Below are positions 25,695 to 34,718 of a DNA stretch of 64,000 nucleotides, in pieces. The translations under genes were made by a program, and so were the position numbers. Below the pieces are notes generated by a model that had not been told where the DNA came from, did not search any database, and worked only from the letters and a program-made list of their open reading frames with translations. The DNA comes from an uncultured Methylophilaceae bacterium (GTDB lineage: Bacteria > Pseudomonadota > Gammaproteobacteria > Burkholderiales > Methylophilaceae): positions 62,001 through 126,000 of the forward strand of contig CAJVXS010000002.1 of the NCBI GenBank assembly GCA_913009235.1, written 5' to 3'. Every line of letters starts with the position of its first letter. Position 1 is the stretch's first letter.

Positions 25695-25700
25695 TATAAT
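25695..25700 (+). promoter_or_regulatory. Candidate -10 element for the fds operon
   Basis: A perfect TATAAT sits in the moaA-fdsG gap. No convincing -35 is found 16-18 bases before it, which suggests activator control. The predicted start near 25707 almost touches the annotated fdsG ATG. Confidence 0.4.
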
Positions 25701-25710
25701 TAATTAGCAT

Positions 25711-26190
25711 ATGGAGTTAGCCTTGGCAGATAAGCTTTCCGCGGTTGAGTTAGAAAAAATAGGAGCACATATTGCAGTCCATCAAGGAATACCTGGTGGG
25801 TTGTTGCCTTTATTGCATGCAATTCAAGATGATATTGGTTATGTGCCTGAAGCGTCGTACCTGCCTATTTCAAAAGCATTGGCATTATCAGTGGCTGAAG
25901 TGCATGGCTTTGTAACATTTTATCACCACTTTAGAACCCGGCCTGTTGGCGACCATGTGTTGCAAGTTTGTCGTGCAGAGTCCTGCCAAGCCATGGGTTC
26001 GGAAAAGTTAGAGGCGGATATTAAAGCCAAGCTTGGTATTGATTATCACGAAACGACAACTGATGGAAAAGTGACCTTGTTACCTGTGTACTGTCTAGGT
26101 AACTGTGCTAGTTCACCTGCGGTGATGATGGATTGTGATGTTTATGGACGAGTTGATATGGTGAAAATTACAGAATTGGTGGGTGAATAA
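25711..26190 (+). CDS. fdsG: NAD-dependent formate dehydrogenase gamma subunit FdsG
   Basis: FdsG is the NuoE-like 2Fe-2S subunit of the soluble formate dehydrogenase. The 159 residues carry the cluster ligands Cys87, Cys92, Cys128 and Cys132 (VCRAESC and YCLGNC). It transfers electrons in the path toward the FMN of FdsB. The ATG at 25711 is annotated, but GGAG at 25713-25716 sits ideally for a TTG at 25723, which would give a protein starting MADKLSAVE. Its stop overlaps the fdsB start by one base. Confidence 0.94.
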   Translation: MELALADKLSAVELEKIGAHIAVHQGIPGGLLPLLHAIQDDIGYVPEASYLPISKALALSVAEVHGFVTFYHHFRTRPVGDHVLQVCRAESCQAMGSEKLEADIKAKLGIDYHETTTDGKVTLLPVYCLGNCASSPAVMMDCDVYGRVDMVKITELVGE

Positions 26191-27746
26191 TGGTTAAGGT
26201 TTTTATTCCTCGTGATTCAACGGCACTCTCGTTAGGCGCGGACAGTACGGTGAAAGCAATTCAAACAGAAGCTGAAAAACGTGGTGTTGAACTTACGATT
26301 ATTCGTAATGGCTCACGGGGTCTATTCTGGATAGAGCCATTGGTTGAGGTGGAAACATCGAAAGGCCGCGTTGCTTATGCGCCAGTCAAGCCAAAAGATG
26401 TAGACAGTTTGTTTGATGCTGATTTTATTAATGGCGGCGACCATATTTTATCGCTTGGCTTAACTGAAGAAATTCCTTATTTAAAAAATCAGCAACGTTT
26501 AACCTTTGCGCGCGCAGGCATTACGGACCCAGTTTCATTAGAAGACTATATTACTCACGACGGCTATAAAGGTTTGAAAAACGCATTGGCAATGACGCAA
26601 GAAGACATTGTTAAAACCGTGACCGACTCAGGTTTGCGTGGACGTGGTGGTGCGGCGTTCCCAACGGGTATTAAATGGAATACCGTGTTAGGTGCTGTAG
26701 GTGAACAAAAGTATATTGTGTGTAATGCCGATGAAGGTGATTCTGGCACTTACTCTGACCGTATGGTCATGGAAGATGACCCATATGTATTAATTGAAGG
26801 CATGACCATTGCAGGTCTCGCCGTTGGCGCTACACAAGGCTATATCTATTTGCGTAGTGAGTACCCACATGCGCTGCACATCTTGAATGAGGCCATTGTT
26901 AAAGCGAATGCACATGGCTATTTGGGTGATGATATTTGCGGTTCTGGACAAAGCTTCCAGATGGAAGTCCGACGTGCAGCTGGCGCTTATGTCTGCGGTG
27001 AAGAAACTTCATTACTTGAAAGCTTAGAAGGTAAGCGTGGGTTGGTGCGATTTAAACCGCCGCTACCTGCAATAGAAGGTTTGTTTGGGAAGCCAACCAT
27101 TGTTAACAATGTAATTAGTTTAGCAACCATTCCAATTATCTTGGATAAAGGTGCGCAGTATTACGCTGATTACGGCATGGGCCGTTCACGCGGCACATTG
27201 CCTATTCAATTAGCGGGGAACATTAAACAAGGTGGTTTGGTCGAGCTGGCATTTGGTGTCACGTTAAGAGAGCTGCTCTATGACTATGGCGGCGGTTCAG
27301 CGAGTGGGCGACCAATCCGTGCGGTGCAAGTCGGGGGACCATTAGGTGCTTATTTGCCAGAGAGTCAATTTGATACACCAGTGGATTATGAATCGTTCCA
27401 AAAATTGTGGGCGGTACTTGGACATGGCGGAATTGTTGCATTCGACGATACGGTCGATATGGCGAAAATGGCGCGTTATGCATTTGAGTTTTGTTCGATT
27501 GAAAGCTGTGGTAAATGTACGCCATGCCGAATTGGAGCAACACGCGGCGTGGAAGTGATGGATAAAATCACTTCAGGTACTGAACATACGAAGAATATAC
27601 AAGTGTTACGAGACTTGTCCAGTACCATGCTTAATGGTTCATTATGTGCTTTGGGAGGCATGACGCCTTACCCAGTGATCAGCGCATTAAACCACTTTGG
27701 CGAAGACTTTGGATTGGGTGTTAACGAAAAAGAGGGTGTCGCTTAA
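26190..27746 (+). CDS. fdsB: NAD-dependent formate dehydrogenase beta subunit FdsB
   Basis: FdsB is the NuoF-like diaphorase that reduces NAD with electrons from formate. In its 518 residues the N-terminal thioredoxin-like part precedes the NADH/FMN site (GLRGRGGAAFPTG about residue 150, CNADEGDSGTYSDR about 178) and the N3-type 4Fe-4S cluster SCGKCTPCRIG near residue 437. The start codon overlaps the fdsG stop (TAATG), so translation is coupled. Confidence 0.96.
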   Translation: MVKVFIPRDSTALSLGADSTVKAIQTEAEKRGVELTIIRNGSRGLFWIEPLVEVETSKGRVAYAPVKPKDVDSLFDADFINGGDHILSLGLTEEIPYLKNQQRLTFARAGITDPVSLEDYITHDGYKGLKNALAMTQEDIVKTVTDSGLRGRGGAAFPTGIKWNTVLGAVGEQKYIVCNADEGDSGTYSDRMVMEDDPYVLIEGMTIAGLAVGATQGYIYLRSEYPHALHILNEAIVKANAHGYLGDDICGSGQSFQMEVRRAAGAYVCGEETSLLESLEGKRGLVRFKPPLPAIEGLFGKPTIVNNVISLATIPIILDKGAQYYADYGMGRSRGTLPIQLAGNIKQGGLVELAFGVTLRELLYDYGGGSASGRPIRAVQVGGPLGAYLPESQFDTPVDYESFQKLWAVLGHGGIVAFDDTVDMAKMARYAFEFCSIESCGKCTPCRIGATRGVEVMDKITSGTEHTKNIQVLRDLSSTMLNGSLCALGGMTPYPVISALNHFGEDFGLGVNEKEGVA

Positions 27747-27764
27747 CCACGACAAAATAGCATC

Positions 27765-30662
27765 ATGGATGATATTAAATGTAATACTGTAAATACTGAA
27801 CCTTTGGTTTACGACTCGGAAAAAGATTACGGTACACCAAAGAAAATGAGCGAGAAGCAAGTCACGCTGAATATTGATGGCGTTGAGGTGGTTGTGCCCG
27901 AAGGTACTTCTATCATGCATGCAGCGCAACTTGTCGGTGTGACAGTGCCTAAATTGTGTGCGACTGATTCATTAGAACCATTTGGTTCTTGCCGTTTGTG
28001 TTTGGTTGAAATCGAAGGTCGTCGTGGTATGCCTGCTTCTTGTACGACTCCAGTAGTAGAAGGCATTAAAGTCAAAACGCAAACTGAAGCTTTAGCTGAT
28101 ACACGCCGCGGTGTGATGGAGCTGTATATTTCAGACCACCCACTGGATTGTTTAACCTGTGCGGCCAATGGTGATTGTGAATTGCAAGACATGGCTGGTG
28201 CAGTTGGTTTGCGCGAAGTACGTTATGGCTACGAAGGTGAGAATCACCTTGAGGCAGAAAAAGATGAAAGTAATCCATACTTCACTTTTGACCCTTCAAA
28301 ATGTATTGTTTGTTCACGTTGTGTAAGGGCTTGTGAAGAAATACAAGGTACATTTGCACTAACGATTGAAGGGCGTGGATTTGAAAGTAAAGTATCTGCT
28401 GGTAATGAAGACTTTATGGATTCTGAGTGCGTGTCTTGCGGCGCTTGTATACAAGCTTGTCCGACAGCGACATTGATGGAAAAAACTGTGATTGAAGCGG
28501 GTACACCAGAACATAAAGTGACTACCACTTGTGCGTACTGTGGTGTTGGCTGTAGTTTTGATGCGGAAATGAAAGGTGATGAAGTCGTTCGCATGACGCC
28601 GAATAAAGACGGTGGCGCGAATCATGGACACTCTTGCGTTAAAGGCCGTTTTGCATGGGGCTATGCAACGCATCAAGACCGTATTACGACACCAATGATC
28701 CGTAAAAGCATTCATGATGAATGGCAGCAAGTTGGCTGGGATGAAGCTATTGAGTATGCGGCAAGTGAAATTAAACGGATTCAGGCTAAGTATGGCAAGG
28801 ATTCCGCTGGTGGTATTACCTCATCACGTTGTACCAATGAAGAGGTGTATGTGACGCAAAAGCTCGTGCGTGCAGTGTTTGGCAGCAATAATGTGGATAC
28901 TTGCGCACGTGTTTGCCACAGCCCCACTGGATATGGGTTGAAGCGAACCTTAGGTGAATCAGCGGGTACGCAGGCATTTGATTCAGTGATGCAATCAGAT
29001 GTGATCTTTGTGATGGGTGCAAACCCAACTGATGCACATCCTGTGTTTGCCTCACAAATGAAACGTCGTTTACGTGAAGGTGCGAAGCTCATCGTGGCTG
29101 ACCCACGTGCTATTGATTTAGTCGAGAACGAGCCACATGTGCGTGCGGACTACCATTTGAATTTACGTCCAGGCACTAATGTTGCACTAATTTCTGCGAT
29201 GGCACATGTCGTTGTGACAGAGGATTTAGTACAAAAAGATTTTGTGAAAGAACGTTGTGAGTGGGATTCATTTGTTGCATGGCGTGATTTTGTGGCCAAG
29301 CCAGAAAACTCACCAGAAGCATTAGAAAAAACCCTAGGTGTTGCTGCGGATAAAGTGCGAGCCGCCGCACGCTTATTTGCCACAGGTGGCAACGCAGCTA
29401 TTTACTATGGTTTAGGTGTTACTGAGCATAGCCAAGGTTCTACGGCTGTAATTGGTATTGCTAATCTAGCAATGGCGACTGGTAACATTGGCCGTGAAGG
29501 CGTGGGTGTAAACCCGCTTCGAGGACAGAATAATGTGCAAGGCTCATGTGATATGGGTTCTATGCCGCATGAGTTCCCAGGTTATCGTCATGTGCATGAC
29601 GACGAAGCACGTGCTGAGTTTGAAGCTGCGTGGGGTGTGCCATTAAGTACCGACCCAGGTTTGCGGATTCCGAATATGCTAGATTTGGCAGTAGAGGGTA
29701 GCTTTAAGGCGCTTTACTGTGTTGGCGAGGATATTGCACAATCTGACCCTGATACCAAGCATGTGAGGCAGGCCCTAAAAAGTATGGAGTGCGTGATTGT
29801 GCAAGATTTATTCTTGAATGAAACGGCCATGTTTGCCCATGTATTTTTCCCTGGCGCATCATTCCTAGAGAAAAACGGTACGTTCACTAATGCTGAACGT
29901 CGCATCTCACCTGTGCGTAAAGTCATGGCACCTAAAAATGGCATGGAAGACTGGGAAATTACCGCTAAGTTTTCTACGGCTTTAGGCTACCCAATGGAAT
30001 ACAACCATGCCAGCGAGATTATGGATGAAATCGCTGAGCTCACCCCGACGTTTAAAGGCGTAAGTTTTGAAAAGCTAGATAAGCTTGGTAGCATACAGTG
30101 GCCTTGTAATGATGAGGCGCCAGCAGGTACGCCAACAATGCATGTGGATGAATTTGTACGCGGTAAAGGTAAATTCTATATTACCCAATATGTGCCAACG
30201 ACTGAAAAGGTAAATGGCAAGTATCCATTGATTCTCACCACTGGCCGCATTCTCAGCCAATACAATGTGGGTGCGCAATCACGCCGCACACTCAACAGCA
30301 TGTGGCACAATGAAGATGTGATTGAGCTGCATCCACATGATGCAGAAGAGCGTGCAATTCAAGAAGGTGATTGGGTGGGTATTACCAGCCGAGCAGGTGA
30401 GACTGTGATGAGGGCTGTCATTACAGAATGTGTGCAACCAGGTGTGGTGTATACCACGTTCCACCACCCTGAATCAGGTGCGAATGTGATTACTACTGAT
30501 AATTCAGACTGGGCAACTAACTGCCCTGAGTTTAAAGTGACTGCTGTGCAGGTTGCTAGAGTGAATCAAATGTCTGACTGGCAAAAAGAGCACAAAGCAT
30601 TCAGTGAATCACAAATCGAACTGACGGGTATATTGCCGACTAAGCCAGAGGTTGTTGAGTAA
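27765..30662 (+). CDS. fdsA: NAD-dependent formate dehydrogenase alpha subunit FdsA (Mo, bis-MGD)
   Basis: Catalytic subunit that oxidises formate to CO2. The 965 residues hold a NuoG-like N-terminus with a 2Fe-2S cluster (Cys65, 76, 79, 93), an N5-like site (HPLDCLTC, Cys129, 132, 138), two ferredoxin 4Fe-4S clusters (Cys180-190 and Cys222-232) and one 4Fe-4S cluster at the cofactor domain (Cys256, 259, 263, 291). The Mo ligand is Cys384 in VCHSPTGYG, so the enzyme uses cysteine rather than selenocysteine. The DYGTP segment near residue 21 is typical of FdsA. An internal ATG at 27846 would remove it and is less likely. Confidence 0.96.
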   Translation: MDDIKCNTVNTEPLVYDSEKDYGTPKKMSEKQVTLNIDGVEVVVPEGTSIMHAAQLVGVTVPKLCATDSLEPFGSCRLCLVEIEGRRGMPASCTTPVVEGIKVKTQTEALADTRRGVMELYISDHPLDCLTCAANGDCELQDMAGAVGLREVRYGYEGENHLEAEKDESNPYFTFDPSKCIVCSRCVRACEEIQGTFALTIEGRGFESKVSAGNEDFMDSECVSCGACIQACPTATLMEKTVIEAGTPEHKVTTTCAYCGVGCSFDAEMKGDEVVRMTPNKDGGANHGHSCVKGRFAWGYATHQDRITTPMIRKSIHDEWQQVGWDEAIEYAASEIKRIQAKYGKDSAGGITSSRCTNEEVYVTQKLVRAVFGSNNVDTCARVCHSPTGYGLKRTLGESAGTQAFDSVMQSDVIFVMGANPTDAHPVFASQMKRRLREGAKLIVADPRAIDLVENEPHVRADYHLNLRPGTNVALISAMAHVVVTEDLVQKDFVKERCEWDSFVAWRDFVAKPENSPEALEKTLGVAADKVRAAARLFATGGNAAIYYGLGVTEHSQGSTAVIGIANLAMATGNIGREGVGVNPLRGQNNVQGSCDMGSMPHEFPGYRHVHDDEARAEFEAAWGVPLSTDPGLRIPNMLDLAVEGSFKALYCVGEDIAQSDPDTKHVRQALKSMECVIVQDLFLNETAMFAHVFFPGASFLEKNGTFTNAERRISPVRKVMAPKNGMEDWEITAKFSTALGYPMEYNHASEIMDEIAELTPTFKGVSFEKLDKLGSIQWPCNDEAPAGTPTMHVDEFVRGKGKFYITQYVPTTEKVNGKYPLILTTGRILSQYNVGAQSRRTLNSMWHNEDVIELHPHDAEERAIQEGDWVGITSRAGETVMRAVITECVQPGVVYTTFHHPESGANVITTDNSDWATNCPEFKVTAVQVARVNQMSDWQKEHKAFSESQIELTGILPTKPEVVE

Positions 30663-30673
30663 ATATTGCTGGC

Positions 30674-31498
30674 ATGAAGCAGCCGTTCACTAAAGATATT
30701 AACCAGCCAGTACAGCAATATCTTGTGCAGCGCTGGCGTGGTGGCGAGCTGATGCAAGCAACAGATCAGCTAGCAGAGGAAGTGCCAGTAGCTTTAGTTT
30801 ATAACGGTGTGTCACATGCGGTGATGTTGGCTAGTCCGCAAGATTTAGAAGATTTTGCTTTAGGTTTTTCGTTGACTGAAGGTATATTGCAAGATAAAAG
30901 TGAGTTGTATGGTGTAGAAATACAAGCACAAGAGAATGGCATAGAGTTGCAATTGGAAATTGCAACTGAGCAGTTTGTGAAACTCAAAGAGCACCGACGG
31001 AATATTGCTGGCCGCACGGGTTGTGGTTTATGTGGGGCTGAAAGTTTAACGCAAGTATTTCGATTGCCTGCAGTCAGAGATGCGGGGGTAGCATTGCAAC
31101 CCATCAGTATGCACAGTGTTTTTAAAGCCCATGACAGCATTTGCGCTTTACAGCCGATGCAACAGAAAACTGGAGCAACACATGCTTGTGCATGGGCAGA
31201 TAGTGATGGTGCTATTCAATATGTACGAGAAGATGTTGGCCGACACAATGCACTAGATAAGTTATTAGGTGTTTTATGCAAACAGGAAGTAAAGGGCGGT
31301 TTTATCTTAACCTCGAGTCGAGCTAGTTATGAAATGGTGCAAAAAGTAACCATGATGGGGTTTGACTTATTGGCCGCAATTTCTGCACCGACAGGTTTGG
31401 CTGTTCGTATTGCAGAAGAGTATGGAATTACATTATTAGGGTTTGTGCGAGATCAACAATATGTGGCTTATAGTCACGCGAATAGAATGACAGAATAG
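30674..31498 (+). CDS. fdhD: Formate dehydrogenase sulfurtransferase FdhD/FdsC
   Basis: FdhD moves sulfur from IscS to the molybdenum cofactor, giving the sulfido ligand required for formate dehydrogenase activity. The 274-residue protein contains the family sequence FALGFSLTEGIL, the GRTGCGLCGAESL loop with the sulfur-carrying CxxC, VREDVGRHNALDK and the SSRASYEMVQK block. It lies 12 bp after fdsA and takes the place of fdsC in the classical fdsGBACD operon. Confidence 0.96.
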   Translation: MKQPFTKDINQPVQQYLVQRWRGGELMQATDQLAEEVPVALVYNGVSHAVMLASPQDLEDFALGFSLTEGILQDKSELYGVEIQAQENGIELQLEIATEQFVKLKEHRRNIAGRTGCGLCGAESLTQVFRLPAVRDAGVALQPISMHSVFKAHDSICALQPMQQKTGATHACAWADSDGAIQYVREDVGRHNALDKLLGVLCKQEVKGGFILTSSRASYEMVQKVTMMGFDLLAAISAPTGLAVRIAEEYGITLLGFVRDQQYVAYSHANRMTE

Positions 31499-31720
31499 GT
31501 GAGTATGAAAGCAGATAAATTAATTGTGATGGCCAATCAAATTGGTGAGTTTTTTGAAGCCAATCCAAGTAAGGAAGAGGTTGAAGCTGGTATTGCTGAC
31601 CATTTAAAAGCATCCTGGAACTCGGTCATGATTAACGCCATATTAGCGCATGTGAAAGAAAATGATGGGCAGGGCTTACATCCAAGTGTCAAAGCAGCAA
31701 TTCAGCAGCATATTGCTTAA
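31499..31720 (+). CDS. fdsD: Formate dehydrogenase delta subunit FdsD
   Basis: FdsD is a small subunit of the soluble formate dehydrogenase, thought to aid assembly or stability. The 73 residues show the family pattern MANQIGEFF, then helical DHLKASWNSVMI and a final HPSVKAAI. It starts at a GTG directly after the fdhD stop; an ATG at 31505 is an alternative. It closes the fdsGBA-fdhD-fdsD operon. Confidence 0.93.
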   Translation: MSMKADKLIVMANQIGEFFEANPSKEEVEAGIADHLKASWNSVMINAILAHVKENDGQGLHPSVKAAIQQHIA

Positions 31721-31728
31721 GCCTTTCA

Positions 31729-32475
31729 ATGGAGTTTGTTTCAAGTGGTTTACTCATAGCCCCCATTATTTTCATTGCGGCACTGCTATACTCATCAGTT
31801 GGGCATGGAGGCGCATCGGGTTATATCGCGGTGATGGCGCTGATGAGCATTGCACCTGAAAGCATGCGGCCGGCAGCGTTAACTTTAAATGTACTGGTCA
31901 GTTCAATTGCACTGTATAAGTTTTACAAAGTAAAAGCCTTTTCTTGGCAGTTGTTACTTCCCATTATTGTTGGATCGATACCGCTTGCTTTTCTTGGCGG
32001 CCAAATCACACTACCATCTCATATTTATAAGCCAGTTATTGGTGTTGTGTTAATGATTGCTGCTTGGCAGGTCTATCGAAGTGCTAGTTTCGAGCCATTA
32101 AGAATTAAACAACCACCAAGCAAACTATCGTTAGTAAGCATGGGTGCAGGCTTGGGTCTGTTGTCAGGTTTGACAGGTGTTGGTGGTGGTATCTTTTTAA
32201 GCCCAATTCTTATTTTAATGAACTGGGCAGAAACTAAAATGATTTCCGGTATTGTGGCAGCTTTTATCTTGGTTAATTCTATTGCCGGGTTGTCTGGTGT
32301 GTTAACACAACCTTATCAGCTTCCAAGGGGCTTGGAATTTTGGGCGCTAGCTGCTGTAGCTGGCGGTTTGATTGGTGCGGAGTATGGTAGTTGCCGCTTA
32401 GGAAATCCTACCATTAGAAAGCTTTTGGCACTGGTATTAGTGGTTGCTGGCATTAAAATGTTGTTGACGGGCTAG
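31729..32475 (+). CDS. TauE/SafE-family membrane exporter
   Basis: A 248-residue membrane protein with about eight hydrophobic segments and the two family repeats: SSVGHGGASGYIAVMAL near the N-terminus and LSGLTGVGGGIFLSPIL near residue 140. Members move small organic or sulfur anions such as sulfite and sulfoacetate; the substrate here is unknown. It starts 8 bp after fdsD and may be co-transcribed with the formate dehydrogenase operon, so an anion such as formate is conceivable but not shown. Confidence 0.88.
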   Translation: MEFVSSGLLIAPIIFIAALLYSSVGHGGASGYIAVMALMSIAPESMRPAALTLNVLVSSIALYKFYKVKAFSWQLLLPIIVGSIPLAFLGGQITLPSHIYKPVIGVVLMIAAWQVYRSASFEPLRIKQPPSKLSLVSMGAGLGLLSGLTGVGGGIFLSPILILMNWAETKMISGIVAAFILVNSIAGLSGVLTQPYQLPRGLEFWALAAVAGGLIGAEYGSCRLGNPTIRKLLALVLVVAGIKMLLTG

Positions 32476-32482
32476 ATTGCCT

Positions 32483-34111
32483 TTAGTCGAGAGATGAGGA
32501 CGTTCGTTGGAACAGTCTAAAGCTTTCCTTATGTTCACTGTTGCGTTTCCCACCCCAAATATAATGCCAGCTTTGACCAAGCACCACTTCTGACGGGTTG
32601 CGTTTATCTTGAATTAAAAACAGGTCGCAGTTAGGTTCTTCACCAGGCTGGCTAGGCTGTGTTTTAACATCTACATAATAATGCAGTAAATCTATCTGAT
32701 CTGCCCCAATTTTTTCACTAGTGATGCAGGCATAATCTGTTGGTAGCACATTTTTTAAACTAGTGAAAACATCACGATAACTACGTGCTGAATCAATCAT
32801 GGGCAGCCATAATGTCATCAGTAACGTCCACGTAAAGGTCATGCCAATAGCCCAATTCGTTACAGCTGAACGATTCGAGTATTTAGAGCGAAGTGCAGCA
32901 AACAGCCATATTAATGTAATGGCAGAGGCTGAAACAAGCGCAAAAATACTAAAATCCAGTTTAGTGAGGCCCGACAGAAAGATTAAACGCTCTTTAAGCT
33001 TTACAGGACTTCCTGACATCATAGCTCCCCAGCCCACCCAAATAAGAGAGCCCATTAATCCGAATAAAACAAGTCCAAACCAATTCAATGCGCTAGCAGC
33101 ACCACGTTTCAATGTTTCTATACTGCCGCCTGCTAGTATCGTTAATGGAATTAATAATGGCAGAGCATAAATGTTTTCATGTTCGCCGAGAAAGCCTATG
33201 CTTATAAAAGTAGCAATAAAAAACGTAATGCATAATTGAAATTTTGGTTGATTTAGTAGGCGTGTACGATAACGCCATATGCCCCAGATTGCTAACGGCA
33301 ATGAAGGCCAAGCATACCAAGATAATAGTTTGAGAAAATACAAGTGATCATGATTGGCCATTACTGTTGTTGACTTTTCCAACCATCCATAAAAGAGTGA
33401 AGGCTCTAAATTTAAGCAAAGTAACGACCAGCCTAATACCATTGGGCTGGCAATTAACAGTGCCACTCCTGCCACTTTGGTAAATCTAGGCGTTCTCCAG
33501 TGTTTGAAAAAACAAGGTAATGCGATACCTGTGAGTAAGATGATGCTAAGTGGGAGTAAGCCTGTTGATAAGAAACTAACGCCCATTCCTAGCCCCAATA
33601 AACCACTTGCTCTGTATGGGCGCCTTTTGGTAAGCGCAAGCCCATAAAAACAAGTCGCTATACCTGCTAATGCTGAAGTTGCAGGGGAAATAAGGTGTGC
33701 ACTGATGATTAGCCCAGCTGCACTAATGAAGATGAAGGTAGTTTGTCGGCCAATACCTCTCCCCCATAGCTCCCTCCCTGCCATGCCAGTCATGAGCAAG
33801 GTGATCAACATCCATAAGCCAGTCGCAATGCGAGCACCATCATGTATGGGTAATATGCCGCTAAACACTTTCGCTGTTAGTGCTGCACTTAAGTAGTACA
33901 GTGGAGGGCTGGATAGTTGATTGCTGCTGGCTGCGGTTGGTGCGAGGTAGTTGCCATTATCTAGTACGTTTTTAATGGTGCTGAGCGCATCTGGTTCAAA
34001 TGGTTTCCATGGCTCATGGCCAATTAAACCCATGAGCAACCAAACAGCACATAGTAGAATCAGTAAGCGAACTTTGGCTCTGTCACCGACGCGTGCGCGT
34101 GGGGTAGACAT
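32483..34111 (-). CDS. ArnT-like membrane glycosyltransferase (family 39 type)
   Basis: A 542-residue integral membrane protein with about 11 hydrophobic segments. The first periplasmic loop has the acidic EPWKPFEPDALSTI segment followed by NYLAPTAASS and SSPPLYYLSAAL, in the position of the catalytic Asp/Glu loop and the PPLxYW motif of polyprenyl-phosphate-sugar transferases such as ArnT. The donor is probably an undecaprenyl-phosphate sugar and the acceptor unknown. I start at 34111 (AAGGT five bases before); an ATG at 34147 adds 12 residues. It converges with the TauE-like gene. Confidence 0.8.
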   Translation of the reverse strand: MSTPRARVGDRAKVRLLILLCAVWLLMGLIGHEPWKPFEPDALSTIKNVLDNGNYLAPTAASSNQLSSPPLYYLSAALTAKVFSGILPIHDGARIATGLWMLITLLMTGMAGRELWGRGIGRQTTFIFISAAGLIISAHLISPATSALAGIATCFYGLALTKRRPYRASGLLGLGMGVSFLSTGLLPLSIILLTGIALPCFFKHWRTPRFTKVAGVALLIASPMVLGWSLLCLNLEPSLFYGWLEKSTTVMANHDHLYFLKLLSWYAWPSLPLAIWGIWRYRTRLLNQPKFQLCITFFIATFISIGFLGEHENIYALPLLIPLTILAGGSIETLKRGAASALNWFGLVLFGLMGSLIWVGWGAMMSGSPVKLKERLIFLSGLTKLDFSIFALVSASAITLIWLFAALRSKYSNRSAVTNWAIGMTFTWTLLMTLWLPMIDSARSYRDVFTSLKNVLPTDYACITSEKIGADQIDLLHYYVDVKTQPSQPGEEPNCDLFLIQDKRNPSEVVLGQSWHYIWGGKRNSEHKESFRLFQRTSSSLD

Positions 34112-34267
34112 ATTACCTTGCCAGTCATGTTCGAGGTTGAAACGCATGTGGTTTATTTGTTATTGTTTAGTCAATAGTTTAGTTATATGGTTGAATTCTA
34201 GCGTAGCAGTTAGTTCAATAGTTTCATTTTAACATTATGAAAACGATGCATTTGTACTTTAACCCAT

Positions 34268-34293
34268 AAAAAAAGGCAGCTTAGCTGCCTTTT
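34268..34293 (-). terminator. Terminator after rpmE2
   Basis: A 10-bp stem (34271-34280 with 34284-34293) with a 3-base loop; on the minus strand it ends in a T run (A run at 34268-34274). It closes the rpmE2 transcript. Confidence 0.85.
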
Positions 34294-34327
34294 AACTACA
34301 CACTTTTTTATTAAAAGCATATTTAGT

Positions 34328-34570
34328 TTACATACCGTATTTCTTACGAAATTTATCAACACGACCAGCCGTATCTAGAATCACTTGCTTACCAGTATAG
34401 AACGGGTGAGATTTTGATGAAACCTCAATCTTAACCAATGGATACTCTTTACCGTCTTCCCACTTGATTGTATCTTTAGCGTTAATGGTAGAGCGTGTTA
34501 TAAAGCTAAAGTCTGCACCGATATCTTGGAACACAACTTCTCTATATTCAGGGTGGATACCATCTTTCAT
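34328..34570 (-). CDS. rpmE2: 50S ribosomal protein L31, type B
   Basis: L31 bridges the two ribosomal subunits. The 80-residue protein is the longer, cysteine-free type B form ([34 protein letters not shown]), which lacks the zinc-binding CxxC of type A. It is therefore the zinc-independent version; a type A paralogue is not in this window. It has its own terminator and lies downstream of rho. Confidence 0.97.
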   Translation of the reverse strand: MKDGIHPEYREVVFQDIGADFSFITRSTINAKDTIKWEDGKEYPLVKIEVSSKSHPFYTGKQVILDTAGRVDKFRKKYGM

Positions 34571-34718
34571 AATATAACCTTATCTTTGTTTGTTAGCCGC
34601 TTAAAAGCTACTAAAATTAAATTCTTTTTCGCGAGGTCAGCATTGTATTGTGTTTTAAACAGCTAAGCAAGTGAAAATATTGCGTTTTTAGACTATTTGG
34701 CCTTGATTGACTGAGGGG

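Noticed and set aside
32483-34111. Assignment of the membrane glycosyltransferase as a true ArnT (aminoarabinose resistance)
   Set aside because: No other arn genes are near, and the motifs support only the broader family.
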